From assembly GCA_016802295.1 (NCBI GenBank), contig JAESIW010000118.1, forward strand, positions 831,622 through 895,621: DNA of 64,000 nucleotides, written 5' to 3'. Below are positions 51,377 through 64,000 of this stretch, piece after piece (the stretch's first letter is position 1; the number at the start of each line of letters is the position of its first letter). Position numbers and translations under genes: made by a program. The notes beneath the pieces are model-generated. The model was not told where the DNA came from and made no database searches. It was given only the letters and a program-made list of their open reading frames with translations. This stretch comes from Brachionus rotundiformis. Taxonomy: Eukaryota > Rotifera > Eurotatoria > Ploima > Brachionidae.

Positions 51377-54300
51377 CTCTATTGAACACAATTGCTGGAT
51401 AAGAACAGATACAGCCTATCTATATCTATACCTTGACTTAAAATTAACACTGGTATCTGAAAAATCTTTAAAACATGATCTAAAAAGCATACAAGATATT
51501 AAATTACGGTTTAATCAGGCTTCCAAAAGCACCGATTAAATCGAGATTGTAATCAAATCATTTGGAAATAACTAAGAACAAACTTGATATTGGAATATCG
51601 ATTTTCCGAGTTAATCAAAATTAAATTTTCATTAATAATCTCGGCAATCATGAAATACTTTTTTTTTTGTTTAAATGCTGATCGCGCATGTCCCACGCGA
51701 TCAAGCCATTTTAAAAAATTTTACCTTGAAAAATGGCTAAAAAAAATGCTTTTGAGTTTGTTTGTTACCTTGATGATTCATCTGAGACACCTTGTTAGCT
51801 ATACTTGATTTAAATTAAATTAAAATTGTTACTATTTCATAAATATATATATATATATATTTTTTTTTTATTTTTTTATTAATAAAATTAAAATAAATAA
51901 TAGAAAATTAAATTTGTTGTGGATTAGAAATGCTTGGAAAATTTTTCAACTAGGAAATGCTTTAATTATACTTATAAATAAAAAGAAAAGCTCATTAATC
52001 ATAATTCGAGTTGTGTGATTAAATTGATGTATTAAGAGTATTCGCCTAACACCGCCAGGAATTATAATTGTGCTGCCATTTTAATTAAAATGATAAATGA
52101 TTATGAAATCAGAGCCCGCTATTTGGTCACTTAACCACTTTATAATTTATCTTTTAGATACAATTTTTTTCATAACTGCTGAGTACTTATTGGCATGGAT
52201 TTGCACTTAAGACCATATATTCTTGAACAAGAATATTTTATAGATAGTAAATAAGAACTTTTGCTTTAGGAAAACAATTTACCGTGATAGGCTCAAATCA
52301 AATGTCAGCAAAAAATAAAAAAAATGAAGAAAAATCAAACTCTGATTATTTTCAATATTTCATCAAAATCTATCAAAAAATTTATTGCTACTTAATCATC
52401 TTGTCAAAATCTTGATAAGAATTAATATTAAATTATCTATATTAACAAATTTAAATGCAAAAGATGGAAAAATTTTTAAAAGTTTGATGTGATGAGGCGT
52501 GAATATTGGTAAATTTTATCTCTAGTTGAACAGATCAAGAAACGCAAACTTCCAGCGCAATAGCAAATGATTAATGCGCTGGTTCAATGAACTTCATGTG
52601 CCAGTTGGTTCAGAAAGGAAAAAAACATACTTAAGAGCAAAGTTTATAAGCTCCAAAAGTGAACCAGGTGTAAAATTCCAATCATATTATAAACAATTCT
52701 CCAAAAAGAAATTTTCAATTCCATCTGGAGAAACCTAATAGCTCAACAGCTTGCTGATATTTTCCTAAGTATTGAATAATTCAGAAAAATAAGATAAATC
52801 TGTTTTTTATTAAAATTTAAAATTAACAAATTGATTTAATTTAGAATAAATGTATTAGCTAAAAGACCCAATCACTTATTGAAAATGAGATAATCAGGAA
52901 ACGCAATTTATAAACATTTATAGTATATAACCTAGCATTAATATAAAAAATAACATTTAGTTTAAGAAAATCAATTTGCTTTGTTCTCGGTAAGAAAAAA
53001 TCTTAATTAGTGTTTTTGTTTGGGGCAAAGAGGCGAAATTACACCCAAAATAACATTGATTTATCTTAATTCGAATTATTTTTATTTGAAATCTAACGAA
53101 GCCCAAATATACTGGGATCTATCAAAATAAAAGATAACATTCTTAATCATCATGGTTTTTGGAATTGTTTATAATCTCCTCTTTTTTTTTTGCTAAGAAC
53201 TCTTCAAACGAAAGATTAATGGAGAAAAAGCCAACGCATTCGGTTTATAAAAACTTAAAAAACTAGATATTAGAGTAATTTAGAGAAAAAAAATTTTCTT
53301 TTTGTTTTGTTTTGTATTTATAGATATTTAGGTATAATTGCCTTAACTCATTAGAATATAAAAAAAAAACGAGATTAACTAAAAAAGATATCTATTTATA
53401 TTTTTGGCAAGGCTGATTTTGATCATGGCAAACAAATCTTCTTCCAACATATTTTCACTTAAACAAGCTTTAGAAATTCTTTTCGTTTTTTATTTCATAT
53501 CTGGTATTTAATTATCTAATTTCAAGATATATTCAATACCGTAAATTAATAATTGTTAACAGTAGGATAATTTTATAATTAATTTTTTTCTTAAATGAGT
53601 GGCTATCACGTGAGAATTGTAATCTCAGACAAACTTTATTTTTGGATCAATTTACTTTCAGGGGAAAAAATTTTGCACTTTTATGTCAGCTCTTAGTATA
53701 TTAAGTTTTTAAGTCGGATCTTAAAAACACAATCTTATTATTGTTTAGTACAGCTTTGCCATATTTAAAAATAATTTTTTTATATCATAATATCTAGTGA
53801 TTTTTTTTGTACAAGGTTTAAAAACACAGTTCAGAGTTAAAATTTTGCTAGATAATCGTGTTTACATGGTAAAAACTTCCCAACAAAAAACGCACTGTTT
53901 ATTATTTAATTTTTCATGCAAATTAATTATTTTCTTTTCAATATGGCTTTTTGGCTTTAGGTAAATGACTTTGCTGATTATATATGTTTAATTAACACAG
54001 CATTTTATTAATCTACATCTAAGGTTTAATTTAAATTTATTTATTGATTTTTCAAAAATTTTTAAACAAATTACTAGTATAATCAAAATTAAATTTAGAT
54101 TTTATTTATTAATGTTAATAAAAAAATTGAAATAAAATTTAAATCACACGTTAATTTTTATTTAATATTTTTATCTAAAATTAAAATGAAAAAACTCAAT
54201 TTGTTTGAAAATAAATTTACACAAATAAACAATCAAGTGGTAGAAAATATTTTTAGTCAACACAAACATCATTAACCATATTGGCAAAAAATTGTGACTA

Positions 54301-57300
54301 AAATAAAAGGCAAAAAATTAAAGCTAAATTATCACGCAAACTTGATTAATCTAGCGCTAGCTAGAATTTTAAGCTAATAAGAAAAATTTGCTACTTTTTA
54401 ATTCATTATCTTTAAATACTTTATGTTTCATTGTATACAATTGTTTAATACAAGGGCTTAGGGAAAAATCAATCCAATTTTGAAATTGTTTTAGAATATT
54501 AAATAACCTAGATGGACAAATTTTGCCTGTTGTTACATGAATGTGCCATGTTTACAAGAGCACTTAATATTTGAACAATAATTAAAGATAATTTGTTTGA
54601 AAAAAATTAAAATAAACTTGAAATTATATTTTTTATTCAAATTATCATTAAATATTTCCGAAAATAAAAATTTAAATTGAATTTATGTCGTGAAAATTTC
54701 ATCAAAAACTTCTTCCATTTGAACGATTTCATTTAAATAAAATAATTGACTAAAACGGAACAAATTTTTTCTAATAAAACTATTATGTTTTATTCTATTG
54801 ACACTTTGCTATTTATAAATAAAAATTAATGTCAACAATTAGCATTTTTATTTTTTTTAAATTTTTTTTTCATCTAAAAAAATCATCATTTAATATAAAT
54901 TTAATAGATATTAAACTTATTCCTAATTAAATTCATTTTTAAAATATCGCATTTTATATTCATAAATTAAATTGAATCTAGTCATATTGTAGGAATTATT
55001 TTCAGCTATTATCAAGCCAAATAGAGAATTCAATTTTAAATTAATCACATAAGAGGATTGGTTTAATAAGAAACATTAATTTAAGATAAATATTAGCAAA
55101 TATTAGTCCTTATTATGCATTTGTTCCTGAAACGAAGCATTTTTCACAAGTGTTTTTTATACATATTTATATAAAAGATACCTAGGCCTTAAAATAATTG
55201 TCAATCTGCACAGTCATTCGCTATAAGCGATTATTTAGACTAGATTATCTAGAATACTTGAGCTCAAGATGTTTGACTACGGCTCAATTAGCCGCTCTAG
55301 TGACCAATTTCAATTTATTTATTTATTTAATTCAAGGATTAATTAATCTCAATTGTAAATTAGTTTTATTTATACTAATTCTGAGTATTTCAGAGTCTCT
55401 TTATTCGACTAGATAAGCCAAATTTAGTTTTAATATGTTCAGCAAAGCTGTCCTGTTGTGTCAAATCATTCCCACTTTGGCAAGCAATAGAAAGATGTTT
55501 ATGATTATTAGTTTTTATTTTGTTGATGATATTTCGAAATTTTTGGAATAATTATTTTTGTCGGTATGCATGCTTTATTTTAGAATGTGACATGTAATTT
55601 CCAAATTAAGGATATTATTATAAAACCGAATAAAATAAGAGAGGGGGTGATAGAATTCTTTTTAATAAAAGATCATTTTTAAAATTATTTCTCAATAGAC
55701 AAAAATAATATAATTAGTTAAATATAGTAAGTATTAAGCAAAAAAAAATCAATTTTTATTTAGAAAAATTTTATTTTAAACAAGTTTTGATAACCATTTT
55801 CACATTTTTTATTAAGCTAGCTCAGCTGTTTTTGATTAAATAAATTATTTTCAAGAAAATTAAGTATATTAATATTTAGATCTTTTTTCTCTGAATGAAA
55901 ATACAAAAAATTTTGCCAAGGGTTGTTTTTGGCGTCTAGGTTTTTTTCACTTTTTTTCTCATTAGGCTTTATTAACTATTTAATTAATTTAGAGAAAAAA
56001 CGTTCATTTACATTAAATTATTCATTTATTTTTGGTACTATATTATTAAATAAACAAATAAATTATTTTTTTTGTGTCTGAAATTTTATTTATTCTTGAA
56101 TTAATCAGAAACATGATAATTTTAGAAGGTCTCTTTAATTTTAGGGCTTTTTAATCTTATAAAAAGTGAATTTTAGCTGAAAAATCGGTTAATTATAAAA
56201 ATATTATTATTTATTTTAAAAATATTTAGTAAAAAAACTATTAAAAAATAAAGCGAATGTGAAAAATATGAACAACAAGTTTATAAAACCTAATTAAAAT
56301 GAAAATTTTGTTTTAAATAGAATTCATTTAAAGTTAAAATAATATACTAATAATAATTTTTATGATAATAATGTATTTTTTTTAAAAGACTTTAAAGGTT
56401 CTAGCATTTTTCTCGAGAGATAAAAAAATTTCTCATTTAATTTTACTCTCATGTAAATAAAGACATTAAGTTTTCTAATAACTCGGTTTGATTGTTAAGT
56501 GTATTTTAGTTGGTTATTTGATAAATTTATCTTATTGATTTAAGCAAATGTTAGTTTATTTTGTTTAGATATAATTAATATTCTTTTTATACATGTTTTT
56601 ATTTATATTAAATAACTTGAACATTTTAAAATGTGATTTTAATTTATTTAATTAGATTAAGTTTAAATCAATTGTAAATTTTTTTGTAGCTTGAATTTAA
56701 TTAATTAAATATTTTAAAGAATTTATAATATTTTTCATGATCTTTTTTAATAATTTATTTTTTAGCATGGAATATCTTTTTTAAAAATTGACTCTTAAAT
56801 TATAAAAAATTATGAATTCCTCAAAGCTCTTTTTTTAAAGTATCAGTCTTGTAAGAATATTTTATTTTCTTAATATTAGCTAAATATCCCGATTTTTTTT
56901 AATAAGGAACATTTATTTTTTCTATACTCAATTTATTAAGATTTATTTTTCTTTATCTCATCATTTTTTTTCAGTCAATTATTAAGTTTTTTTATAATGA
57001 ATGTTTACACGTTTTAGAAATTAACTTTCAATCAACCTTTTTAGATGGCATCAAAAAAAGGAAGATAGACATTGTTTAAAAATTTAATTCTGAGTACAAT
57101 TTCTTGACAGCAGATAAAGTTCTATTAATTTAGCACCAGGTTTTTAATTTTTACAAAATAGTCAACCAGTGGCAATTTTTTGTTTAAGACAACAATAATT
57201 AAAAAATTTGTCTAACAAATATCTACTTTTTTATCTTGATATTATAAAAATATACACTAACAAATTTAATTATTCCATTTTTATTCTCTTTACAATTAGA

Positions 57301-59055
57301 TTCAGTTCAAAATTAGTCGAAATATTTTATCAAAATTAAAGTTTTGTGAATTTTATTTAAATTTAATTATGTTAGATTACATTCTTGCTTTTTTTGTAAA
57401 TAAACGATGCAAGTGATCAAAATTTTAAGCTCAACTCTTTTTATTGTACCAGGTATTAACCTTTGTCGGAATTTTTCGACTAAGTTTGTGAGTTGGCATA
57501 AAGGAGATGCTGAATGGTACAAAATTATAAAGAAATAATCTATTTGTTCTTATAGAAACGTTATCTTGAAAAATAAGTCGTGATTATTTAATTTATTTTG
57601 AAAAAGTGTCTTTTTCTTATCCTAGCTACCTGATAGAAAATTAATATTTTAAAACAAGCTCTAATTTTTAGGATGAATTCATTTGATACTTATTTTTTTA
57701 AATAGAAATTATTTAATTTATTAACTTTATGGGTATGAGTTAAAGTGCCATACATTGGCCATTTATCAGATTAGAACTTGTCTATAATATTTTTTTTTTT
57801 AATTTTAATTGTTTATGTATAAATAAAGATATGTTTTATTTTGAATTAAAGAAATAAAGTATTTATTATTTTCAAAAATATACGCTTTAGGCATGGTTTG
57901 ATTAGATTTAACATTTTCAAAATTTTGTTTACTTGGTCTATTTTAAGTATAGACATTTAATTTTTAAACATTCCTTTAGCATATTGATACAATTTTTTAA
58001 TAGATTGTAAAAATGTGATTAATTCAAGTTAAATTAAATAAACATTTTTCATTTTATTTTATAAAACATAAAAAATAGCTTTTTTGCTAAAGAGAATTAC
58101 TCAAGAATTGTTTAATCAAAAAGAGTGCGAAGATGCATCAAAATTGTTCAAATTTGGCTATTTTTAATCAACAATAATTCACTATATTTTTTTCTTTATA
58201 AAAATTTTAGAATTAAAATTAAACATGTTTACTAGATTGTTAAAATATATTATTTTTTATATTAAAAGAGAAATAAGATTAAGTTTTTAATTAATAATAA
58301 TAAGTGACCACCCTCAAGCCAAAAACTAGTTAGAGGACTCTTTTTTTTCTAGTTGTCGGGTACACGCGCATATTTAAAATTAAAAGAAAATTGAGCGTGC
58401 AAAACTAACTTGACAAAATATTAGTCAAATTCCAGAGTGTAAACAAGACACATGCTTATTGGAAAAGTATGTTGTACACGTAAATAGGGAAGCAGCGCTT
58501 AGTATAAAAATGATAATTTGCAATTAACTTTGTTAATATTAATTATAATTTATGCGAGAAAGATATTAACCATTTATGAAAATAGCTAGGATTGCTTGAG
58601 CATATGCGTGCACATAACAATCATTCATAATTATGATTATTAATCTAGAAGCAAACAAGCAAGCAAAATCAACTCATTTTAACTATATATAAAAAAGAAA
58701 CCAGTGCTGAACTGTTGAACTAGATTATTAATATAATTTAATAATAATATTTTAATTTTAATTAATTTTAATAAAACATTTAGGCCAGCTATTCTAGTTT
58801 GCTTTTTAATCTAGTAGTTTTGTTGTAGAAGTTGTTTGAGTTGTTGACGAGTGCCTTTAATTCTAACTTGGTCATACCATCTTTAGATTATGATATAGCC
58901 GCCGTTCTCATAACAGGCCCAAAATGACTTTGTTACTCTGATCGAGCAAAAACACCCTCACACAAACCAGTTAACTCTCATACTCAACTCACTTTAATTA
59001 TCTATAAACAGTAATTAGTCATTTAATAAAGCAAGCGGATCGATTGTGGTGAAAA
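51377..59055. other. AT-rich desert upstream of casein kinase 1 gamma
   Basis: About 7.7 kb without a recognisable gene. Two small adjacent hairpins (GATCGCG/CGCGATC at 51680-51702 and AGCCATTTT/AAAATGGCT at 51704-51738) and a (TA)n run at 51843-51860 were seen. The final 300 nt (58800-59050) are less AT-rich and probably contain the promoter and 5' UTR of the kinase gene; TTTAG before GCCAGC near 58785 could be a leader acceptor. Confidence 0.5.
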
Positions 59056-62000
59056 ATGGCGACCAGCGGTTCGACAAATTTGATGTCAGGCGGCATGGGC
59101 GTGTCGACCAGTGTGCACGACATAAACCAGAACGGCTTGAATCCGGGCACACAGCCGGCCCAGACAGTGACAGCCGCTCAGTCCAACATAAACATTCTGC
59201 AAGCCGGCAGCAGCACCAACAATCTGAACCAGAACGCGAACCCGGCCCAGCAGAGCCAGCCGCACCATCAGCGGCCGTCGAGCAGCGCCAGCAGTGTCCA
59301 GCTCATGGTCGGGCCCAATTACCGCGTAGGCAAAAAAATCGGCTGCGGCAACTTTGGCGAGCTGCGTCTTGGCAAAAATTTGTACACCAACGAACACGTT
59401 GCCATCAAACTAGAGCCAATGAAGACCCGTGCACCACAGCTGCACCTCGAGTACCGATTCTACAAGCAAATCGCTTCCCCAAGTAAACAAAAATACCCCC
59501 CCCCATTTTTTTTTTGTTTCAAAATTTTATTTATCTAATTTAAATAATAATAAAATTAATTATCCTTAAATCTACCAATTATTATCTAATTAATTAATTA
59601 ATTAATTGTTTTTTATTTTGCGCAGACGTCGAAGGCGTTCCCCAAGTGTTTTACTTTGGCCCGTGTTCCAGATACAACGCGCTGGTGCTCGAGCTGCTCG
59701 GGCCCAGCCTCGAGGACCTGTTCGACCTGTGCGACCGCAAGTTCTCGCTCAAGACCGTGCTCATGATAGCCATCCAGCTCCTAACTCGCATGGAATATGT
59801 ACATTCGAAAAATCTAATCTACCGCGACGTCAAGCCGGAGAACTTCCTGATCGGGCGGAACTCGACGCGCCGCCAGCACCTAATACACATCATAGACTTC
59901 GGCCTGGCCAAGGCCTACATAGACCCGGAGACCAACAAGCACATACCGTACCGCGAGCACAAGAGCTTGACCGGCACGGCCCGCTACATGAGCATAAACA
60001 CGCACATGGGCAAGGAGCAGAGCAGGCGCGACGACCTGGAGGCGCTCGGACACATGTTCATGTACTTTTTGCGCGGCTCGCTGCCCTGGCAGGGCCTCAA
60101 GGCCGACACGCTCAAAGAGCGCTACCAGAAGATAGGCGACACGAAGCGCTCGACGCCCATCGAGGTCCTGTGCCAGGGCTACCCGGACGAGTTCGCCAAA
60201 TACTTGAAGTATGTGCGCGGACTCGACTTTTTTGACAAGCCCGACTACGAAAAGTACCGGCGCATGTTCCAGGACTTGATGAAGGCGCGCGGATGGGACT
60301 GCGACTGGCAGTTCGACTGGTTCGGCAAGCACATCAACTCGTCCTCCAATCAGACCGCCAACACCACTGCCAACGCCACTACAACCAACAACAACAACAC
60401 CAAAGAGCCGATCAACACAACCACAGATAACAATCTCCTCAATAACACCAAAAATAACAATTACAACAACAATAGGGAAAAAGTAAGTACATTTTTTCCA
60501 ACAACAAAAATACCAACCAATCTCTTGGTCTCGCCAAAATGTCTTGGTATCTCTGTCGGCATGTTTTTTAAGCTCTTTTTTTTGGTTTCTAGTTTTATTT
60601 CTCTTTTAACCCAGTTCAGTTCGTCTAAGTCTTCTCAGACCAATAGATCATTTCTGATCCGACCATGCCATTTAATTGGCGCACCAATTTTGATTATTTT
60701 ATTAATAAAAATTTTACCAATAAAATCCTAGACCCAAAATATCTTTGTTAATATATTTAAATTTAATTTTGTCGATCAAAGAGTAAAAATTTTATTTTTA
60801 TCTATTGCTTAAAATTATCTATTCAGTTNNNNNNNNNNNNNNNNNNNNNNNNNNNNNNNNNNNNNNNNNNNNNNNNNNNNNNNNNNNNNNNNNNNNNNNN
60901 NNNNNNNNNNNNNNNNNNNNNNNNNNNNNNNNNNNNNNNNNNNNNNNNNNNNNNNNNNNNNNNNNNNNNNNNNNNNNNNNNNNNNNNNNNNNNNNNNNNN
61001 NNNNNNNNNNNNNNNNNNNNNNNNNNNNNNNNNNNNNNNNNNNNNNNNNNNNNNNNNNNNNNNNNNNNNNNNNNNNNNNNNNNNNNNNNNNNNNNNNNNN
61101 NNTTTCCAACAACAAACAAAATTACCAACCAATCTCTTGGTCTCGCCAAAATGTCTTGGTATATCTGCCAGCATGTTTTTTAAGCTTTTTTTTTTTGTTT
61201 CTGGTTTTATTTCTCTTTTAACCCAGTTCAGTTCGTCTAAGTCTTCTCAGACCAATAGATCATTTCTGATGCCATTTAATTGGCGCACCAATTTTGATTA
61301 TTTTATAAATAAAAATCCTAGACCCAAAATATGTTTGTTAATATATTTAAATTTAATTTTGTCGATCAAAGAGTAAAAATTTTATTTTTATCTATTGCTT
61401 AAAATTATCTATTCAGTTCGAATGCTGAAAAATTATCAATTTTGCATAGAGTATTGTTTATTTATTATCTGGGTCCCATTTGTGGACAAACAACCATTTG
61501 TGTTACAGAGGAAAAACATTTAACACAAGACATGCATAACTAACTTAACATTTGTTCAGATATTCAAGCCAGGTCTTTTAAACGCCAATGATTGATACAA
61601 AATTAACTAATTTTGAATAAAATTTATTTGCTAAAGATAAGTTAATTTGACAGATAAAAAGATAGAGAGTAATTTTTTTAAATGCTGGGATCTGAGAAGG
61701 CTTTGGGCACATAGCTAGAGAGTGTCAAGAAAGTTGGATTAAATTTAACTAATTTAAAGAAATATAGAGTCGGCGGCACATCGCCGAAAGAAAACGATAA
61801 AACGGTAATAAACTTTAGACGTCTAGAGCAATCAGTAAGTCAGATTTCTGTTTGAAAATTAGCTTTTTATCTATTTTTACAATAATATGCACCTTTGACT
61901 AACAAATTTTGACCTATCATGTCTAACACGTTCGGAGCCGAGCCCGGTCCGAAGCAATTGGGTGTCTTAGTGCCTTCTAGCTGTCACTGATTTGCCTCCG

Positions 62001-62734
62001 CTTGCCAGCCCTATTGGTTGTAAAATTTGCTTTTTTAAGGTCGTGAGCTCACAGGAAGATGATCACCATGCAAATGACAACACGCCAATATCGCCACCCA
62101 ATGTCGAAGTAGTCAGCGATACCAAGTAAGTCGTGGGGCCCGGCGCCCCGCTTGTTTTTAGCGCTTTTACCACGATTTTTTTTTAAAGTTCTATTCTAAA
62201 AAGGTGTTGCTGCTTTTTTCGCCGACGTTCCAAAAAAGAAAGAAATGCCCGACAAAAATGATCAGCAGCTTTATCAATATTTGAGAAAGAAAATTTAAAA
62301 AAAAAATTTTATACATTTTTATTTCTTCAATTAATTATAGAATTTTACTGAAACAAAATTAAATTTATTATCTCTGTATCTTTTTTTTGGACTGTTTTCT
62401 TCTTTATTGAAATTATTCTTTAATATTTAAAAAATTTTCACTAATCAAAGAAACTTGTTATTTAAAAAAAAAAGATTAAAAAATAAAACGCTTCTTTATA
62501 AATAAAAATTTATTGTAATTTATACAAAAAATAATAATATTTTTTATTATTTTTATTTTCACTATTAAAATTATTATTATTATTATTATTATTATGATTT
62601 TTATTTATATTATTATTTTTAACAATCAGTTGCGTCGTTCTCACTGAAATAAAATTAAATTCGATATTAAATTAAAAGGTATTTTGTTTGTTTGCAGCGA
62701 GCCTCGAGCCACAACTTCCATTCGTTTACCTTAA
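59056..62734 (+). CDS. CSNK1G: Casein kinase 1 gamma
   Basis: Membrane-associated Ser/Thr kinase of the CK1 gamma subfamily (fly gilgamesh), acting in Wnt receptor phosphorylation and membrane traffic. Four exons: 59056-59482, 59626-60482, 62040-62125 and 62698-62734, all in phase, 468 residues. A low-complexity N-terminal tail (1-85) is followed by the kinase domain: Gly loop IGCGNFGELRLG (about 95-106), Lys in VAIKLE (about 118), YRDVKPENFLIG (about 208-219), DFG (about 233) and the CK1-specific SIN in place of APE (ARYMSINTH). CK1 gamma diagnostic strings such as YREHKSLTGTARYMSINTHM are present. A Thr/Asn-rich tail leads into exon 3 (VVSSQEDDHH, EVEVV-like NVEVVSDT), which matches the family's C-terminal region. 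The usual Cys-rich palmitoylation end is missing: exon 4 adds only NEPRATTSIRLP. An in-frame TGA precedes the ATG. Intron 3 holds a gap, so a further exon could be hidden there. Confidence 0.95.
60492..60828 (+). repeat. Left copy of duplicated gap flank in the CK1 gamma intron
   Basis: About 337 nt, from TTCCAACAACAAAAATACC to ATTCAGTT, that recurs at 61103-61418 with scattered substitutions and small indels (for example an extra ATCCGACC and an ATTTTACCAATAA insertion here). Roughly 5 to 10 percent differ. Confidence 0.92.
60829..61102. other. Assembly gap (274 N)
   Basis: A run of 274 N inside the third intron of CK1 gamma, between two copies of the same sequence. The gap may be an artefact of joining two haplotypes. 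Confidence 0.99.
61103..61418 (+). repeat. Right copy of duplicated gap flank
   Basis: Aligns along its whole length with 60492-60828 and then continues into unique intron sequence (GAATGCTGAAAAATT). It is slightly shorter because of small deletions. Confidence 0.92.
61419..62039 (+). other. Remainder of CK1 gamma intron 3
   Basis: Intron sequence ending at the acceptor TTTTTTAAG. A less AT-rich patch around 61730-62010 contains no clear extra exon with matching phase. Confidence 0.5.
62126..62697 (+). other. CK1 gamma intron 4
   Basis: A 572-nt intron from GTAAGT to TTTGTTTGCAG, with a (TTA)n microsatellite at about 62571-62595. If it is retained, the protein ends at once: the donor lies inside AAG TAA, giving a C-terminus SDTK. 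Confidence 0.75.
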
Positions 62735-64000
62735 AACGACTTGTTGTATCACTTTTTAATAACGAGACTCTTCTAATTTTGTTCAAGAGTATTTTTCTCT
62801 TTTTTGAAAATAAAATTTTTATTTAAAACTTGTTTATTAAAGCACTAGTAATTTATCATTTAGTACAGTTATCTGGCTAAAAGAATAATCAGTCAAATAA
62901 ACAGCAAAGGAAAAAAAAATTCTTTATCATGGTGTATCAATGCTAAAAGTCTGCAAATGGTGTGCACAAATTTGACTTCATTCTCAAGGTTAATCAACAA
63001 GCAAGGGTCCTTGGCATGAAGACTGACACTTCATTTGTTTAATTAAAATAAAATAATTTTGTAAATTTAAAAAATTTTTTTTTATAAAATTATCTAAATT
63101 AAATTTTTGATTTAAAAAAAAACTGAGAAAATCAAATTAAATAAATCGTAAATATTGAGAGCTTGATTGTTTTAAACTTCAACATTTATCTCTTGATCAC
63201 AAAGCAACTTACAAGTCTTGAATAAAAAAATCCAAATCTTTTTTGGGCATATCTTGATTCTATCAGATTCTCATTATTCCTTAATTTAAATTTCACATTT
63301 ATCAAGATAATTTCTTCTTTATTTCACTTTATAATTTTTTCAACAGAATTATGAGAATAGTTCTTGTATTTTATGCTGAAAAGCATAAACATATATATAT
63401 TTTTTTGAGAAATTTTTGATATAATTCAATTTATTTACTTCAAATTTAAGCTAAAACAATTTAAATATCGAAAAATAATATCTCTTAGCCAGCTTAATTA
63501 TTGCCTCTTTTGAGAAATAGCATCTAAATAAGTTTGCTCTGTAAATGCAACATGGTTTGGTGTGCAAAAACTCTGCAAAATACACTTGGCTCAAAAATAT
63601 TAAAGAATAATTTCTCCATTAATGTATGTTGAACCAAGTGGCATTTACAGGACCAATTTTTAACTTTTTGAAAAAAAGTTTCAATATCTTAAAAATTTTC
63701 TTTGCTTTACTTCCAAATTTCACAATACCAATAAATATTTTAAAATTAAAAATTAGTAATTTGACAAATGTATGTATAATTAATTAAAATTTATGATCAA
63801 ATATTAATGATAATTAAAATTCTATGACATTTTTAAAAAATTACGAAACAATTTTATTTAAATAGATTTTGAAATAAGAAAATAGTTAAGTTCTTTGATT
63901 TGATAATATTTATTGTGTAAGATGCATGGAAACTTAGCAATTGTATTAACTCTTTGGCAAACTATTTAAAAAGATTAAAGACTAGAACTTTGGTATCAAA
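62735..64000. other. 3' UTR and AT-rich downstream region
   Basis: AAAATAAAATT words near 62807-62818 may be the polyadenylation region of CK1 gamma. Beyond that no gene, repeat family or RNA gene is recognised up to the edge of the window. Confidence 0.5.

Noticed and set aside
52574..52738. 54-residue open frame starting MRWFNELHVPVGSERKK
   Set aside because: Length is within chance, no splice context and no recognisable family.
55198..55416. 72-codon plus-strand frame in the desert
   Set aside because: Hydrophobic AT-driven composition, no ATG start and no homology cue.
60483..60731. Extension of CK1 gamma exon 2 past GTAAGT to a stop at 60731
   Set aside because: The donor is consensus, exon 3 matches the family tail in the right phase, and the read-through is hydrophobic intron sequence also duplicated after the gap.
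60805..61376. Open frames through and after the second gap
   Set aside because: Artefacts of N and of duplicated intron sequence; no protein signal.
1..64000. CRISPR arrays, operons, bacterial ribosome binding sites, tRNA and rRNA genes
   Set aside because: Looked for and not seen; the window is eukaryotic, and no sequence with convincing tRNA A/B boxes or rRNA similarity was found by eye. A covariance-model scan would be decisive.

Overview
This is a stretch of a very AT-rich animal nuclear genome. Spliceosomal introns with GT..AG ends, metazoan-type proteins (PP4R3/SMEK, Brahma-type SWI/SNF ATPase, casein kinase 1 gamma, Prune, CHMP4, ABCF2, Sar1, MRPL47), remnants of non-LTR retrotransposons and Tc1/mariner transposons, and no bacterial gene organisation all point that way. 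Several introns are tiny (47-58 nt). The phylum cannot be fixed from this window; a small, AT-rich invertebrate genome such as a rotifer's would fit, but that is inference. Two N-filled gaps (34237-34605 and 60829-61102) each have near-identical sequence on both sides, which looks like heterozygous haplotypes laid end to end.

Layout. 1-2157: 5' part of PP4R3 on the minus strand, running off the left edge. 2158-13640: an 11.5-kb AT-rich gene desert. 13641-14582: intronless PX-domain protein. 14583-17042: non-coding. 17043-24770: compact housekeeping cluster on alternating strands: ABCF2 (+), an unrecognised membrane-anchored protein (-), CHMP4/Snf7 (+), MRPL47 (-), Prune (+). 24771-29698: transposon graveyard with a Tc1/mariner C-terminal remnant, a TA-flanked inverted-repeat element containing a second nested insertion, a 5'-truncated LINE with an intact 3' end, and a transposase-like HTH remnant. 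29699-33913: intronless Brahma/SMARCA gene (-). 34908-38170: RBM33-like coiled-coil protein (+), with a retroelement remnant in its 1.9-kb intron. 38654-39347: Sar1 (-). 39838-40711: a second, RTE-like LINE remnant. 41021-41693: basic hypothetical protein (-). 41694-44812: non-coding, with a near-perfect palindrome and a 60-bp inverted repeat. 44813-46570: low-complexity, probably nuclear protein (-). 46571-59055: a 12.5-kb desert with a LINE remnant and orphan exon-like islands. 59056-62734: casein kinase 1 gamma (+), four exons. 62735-64000: non-coding.

The genes do not form one pathway. By role they fall into chromatin and signalling (Brahma, PP4R3, CK1 gamma), membrane traffic (Sar1 for COPII, CHMP4 for ESCRT-III, a PX protein for phosphoinositide membranes), and mitochondrial or general housekeeping (MRPL47, ABCF2, Prune). 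Codon composition is strikingly split: Brahma, CK1 gamma, PP4R3 exon 1 and the PX gene are rich in C/G at third positions, while ABCF2, Prune, MRPL47, Sar1 and the RBM33-like gene are AT-rich. I found no convincing new enzymatic or defence system. The best leads are the inverted repeats, the nested mobile element and the unexplained exon-like islands.
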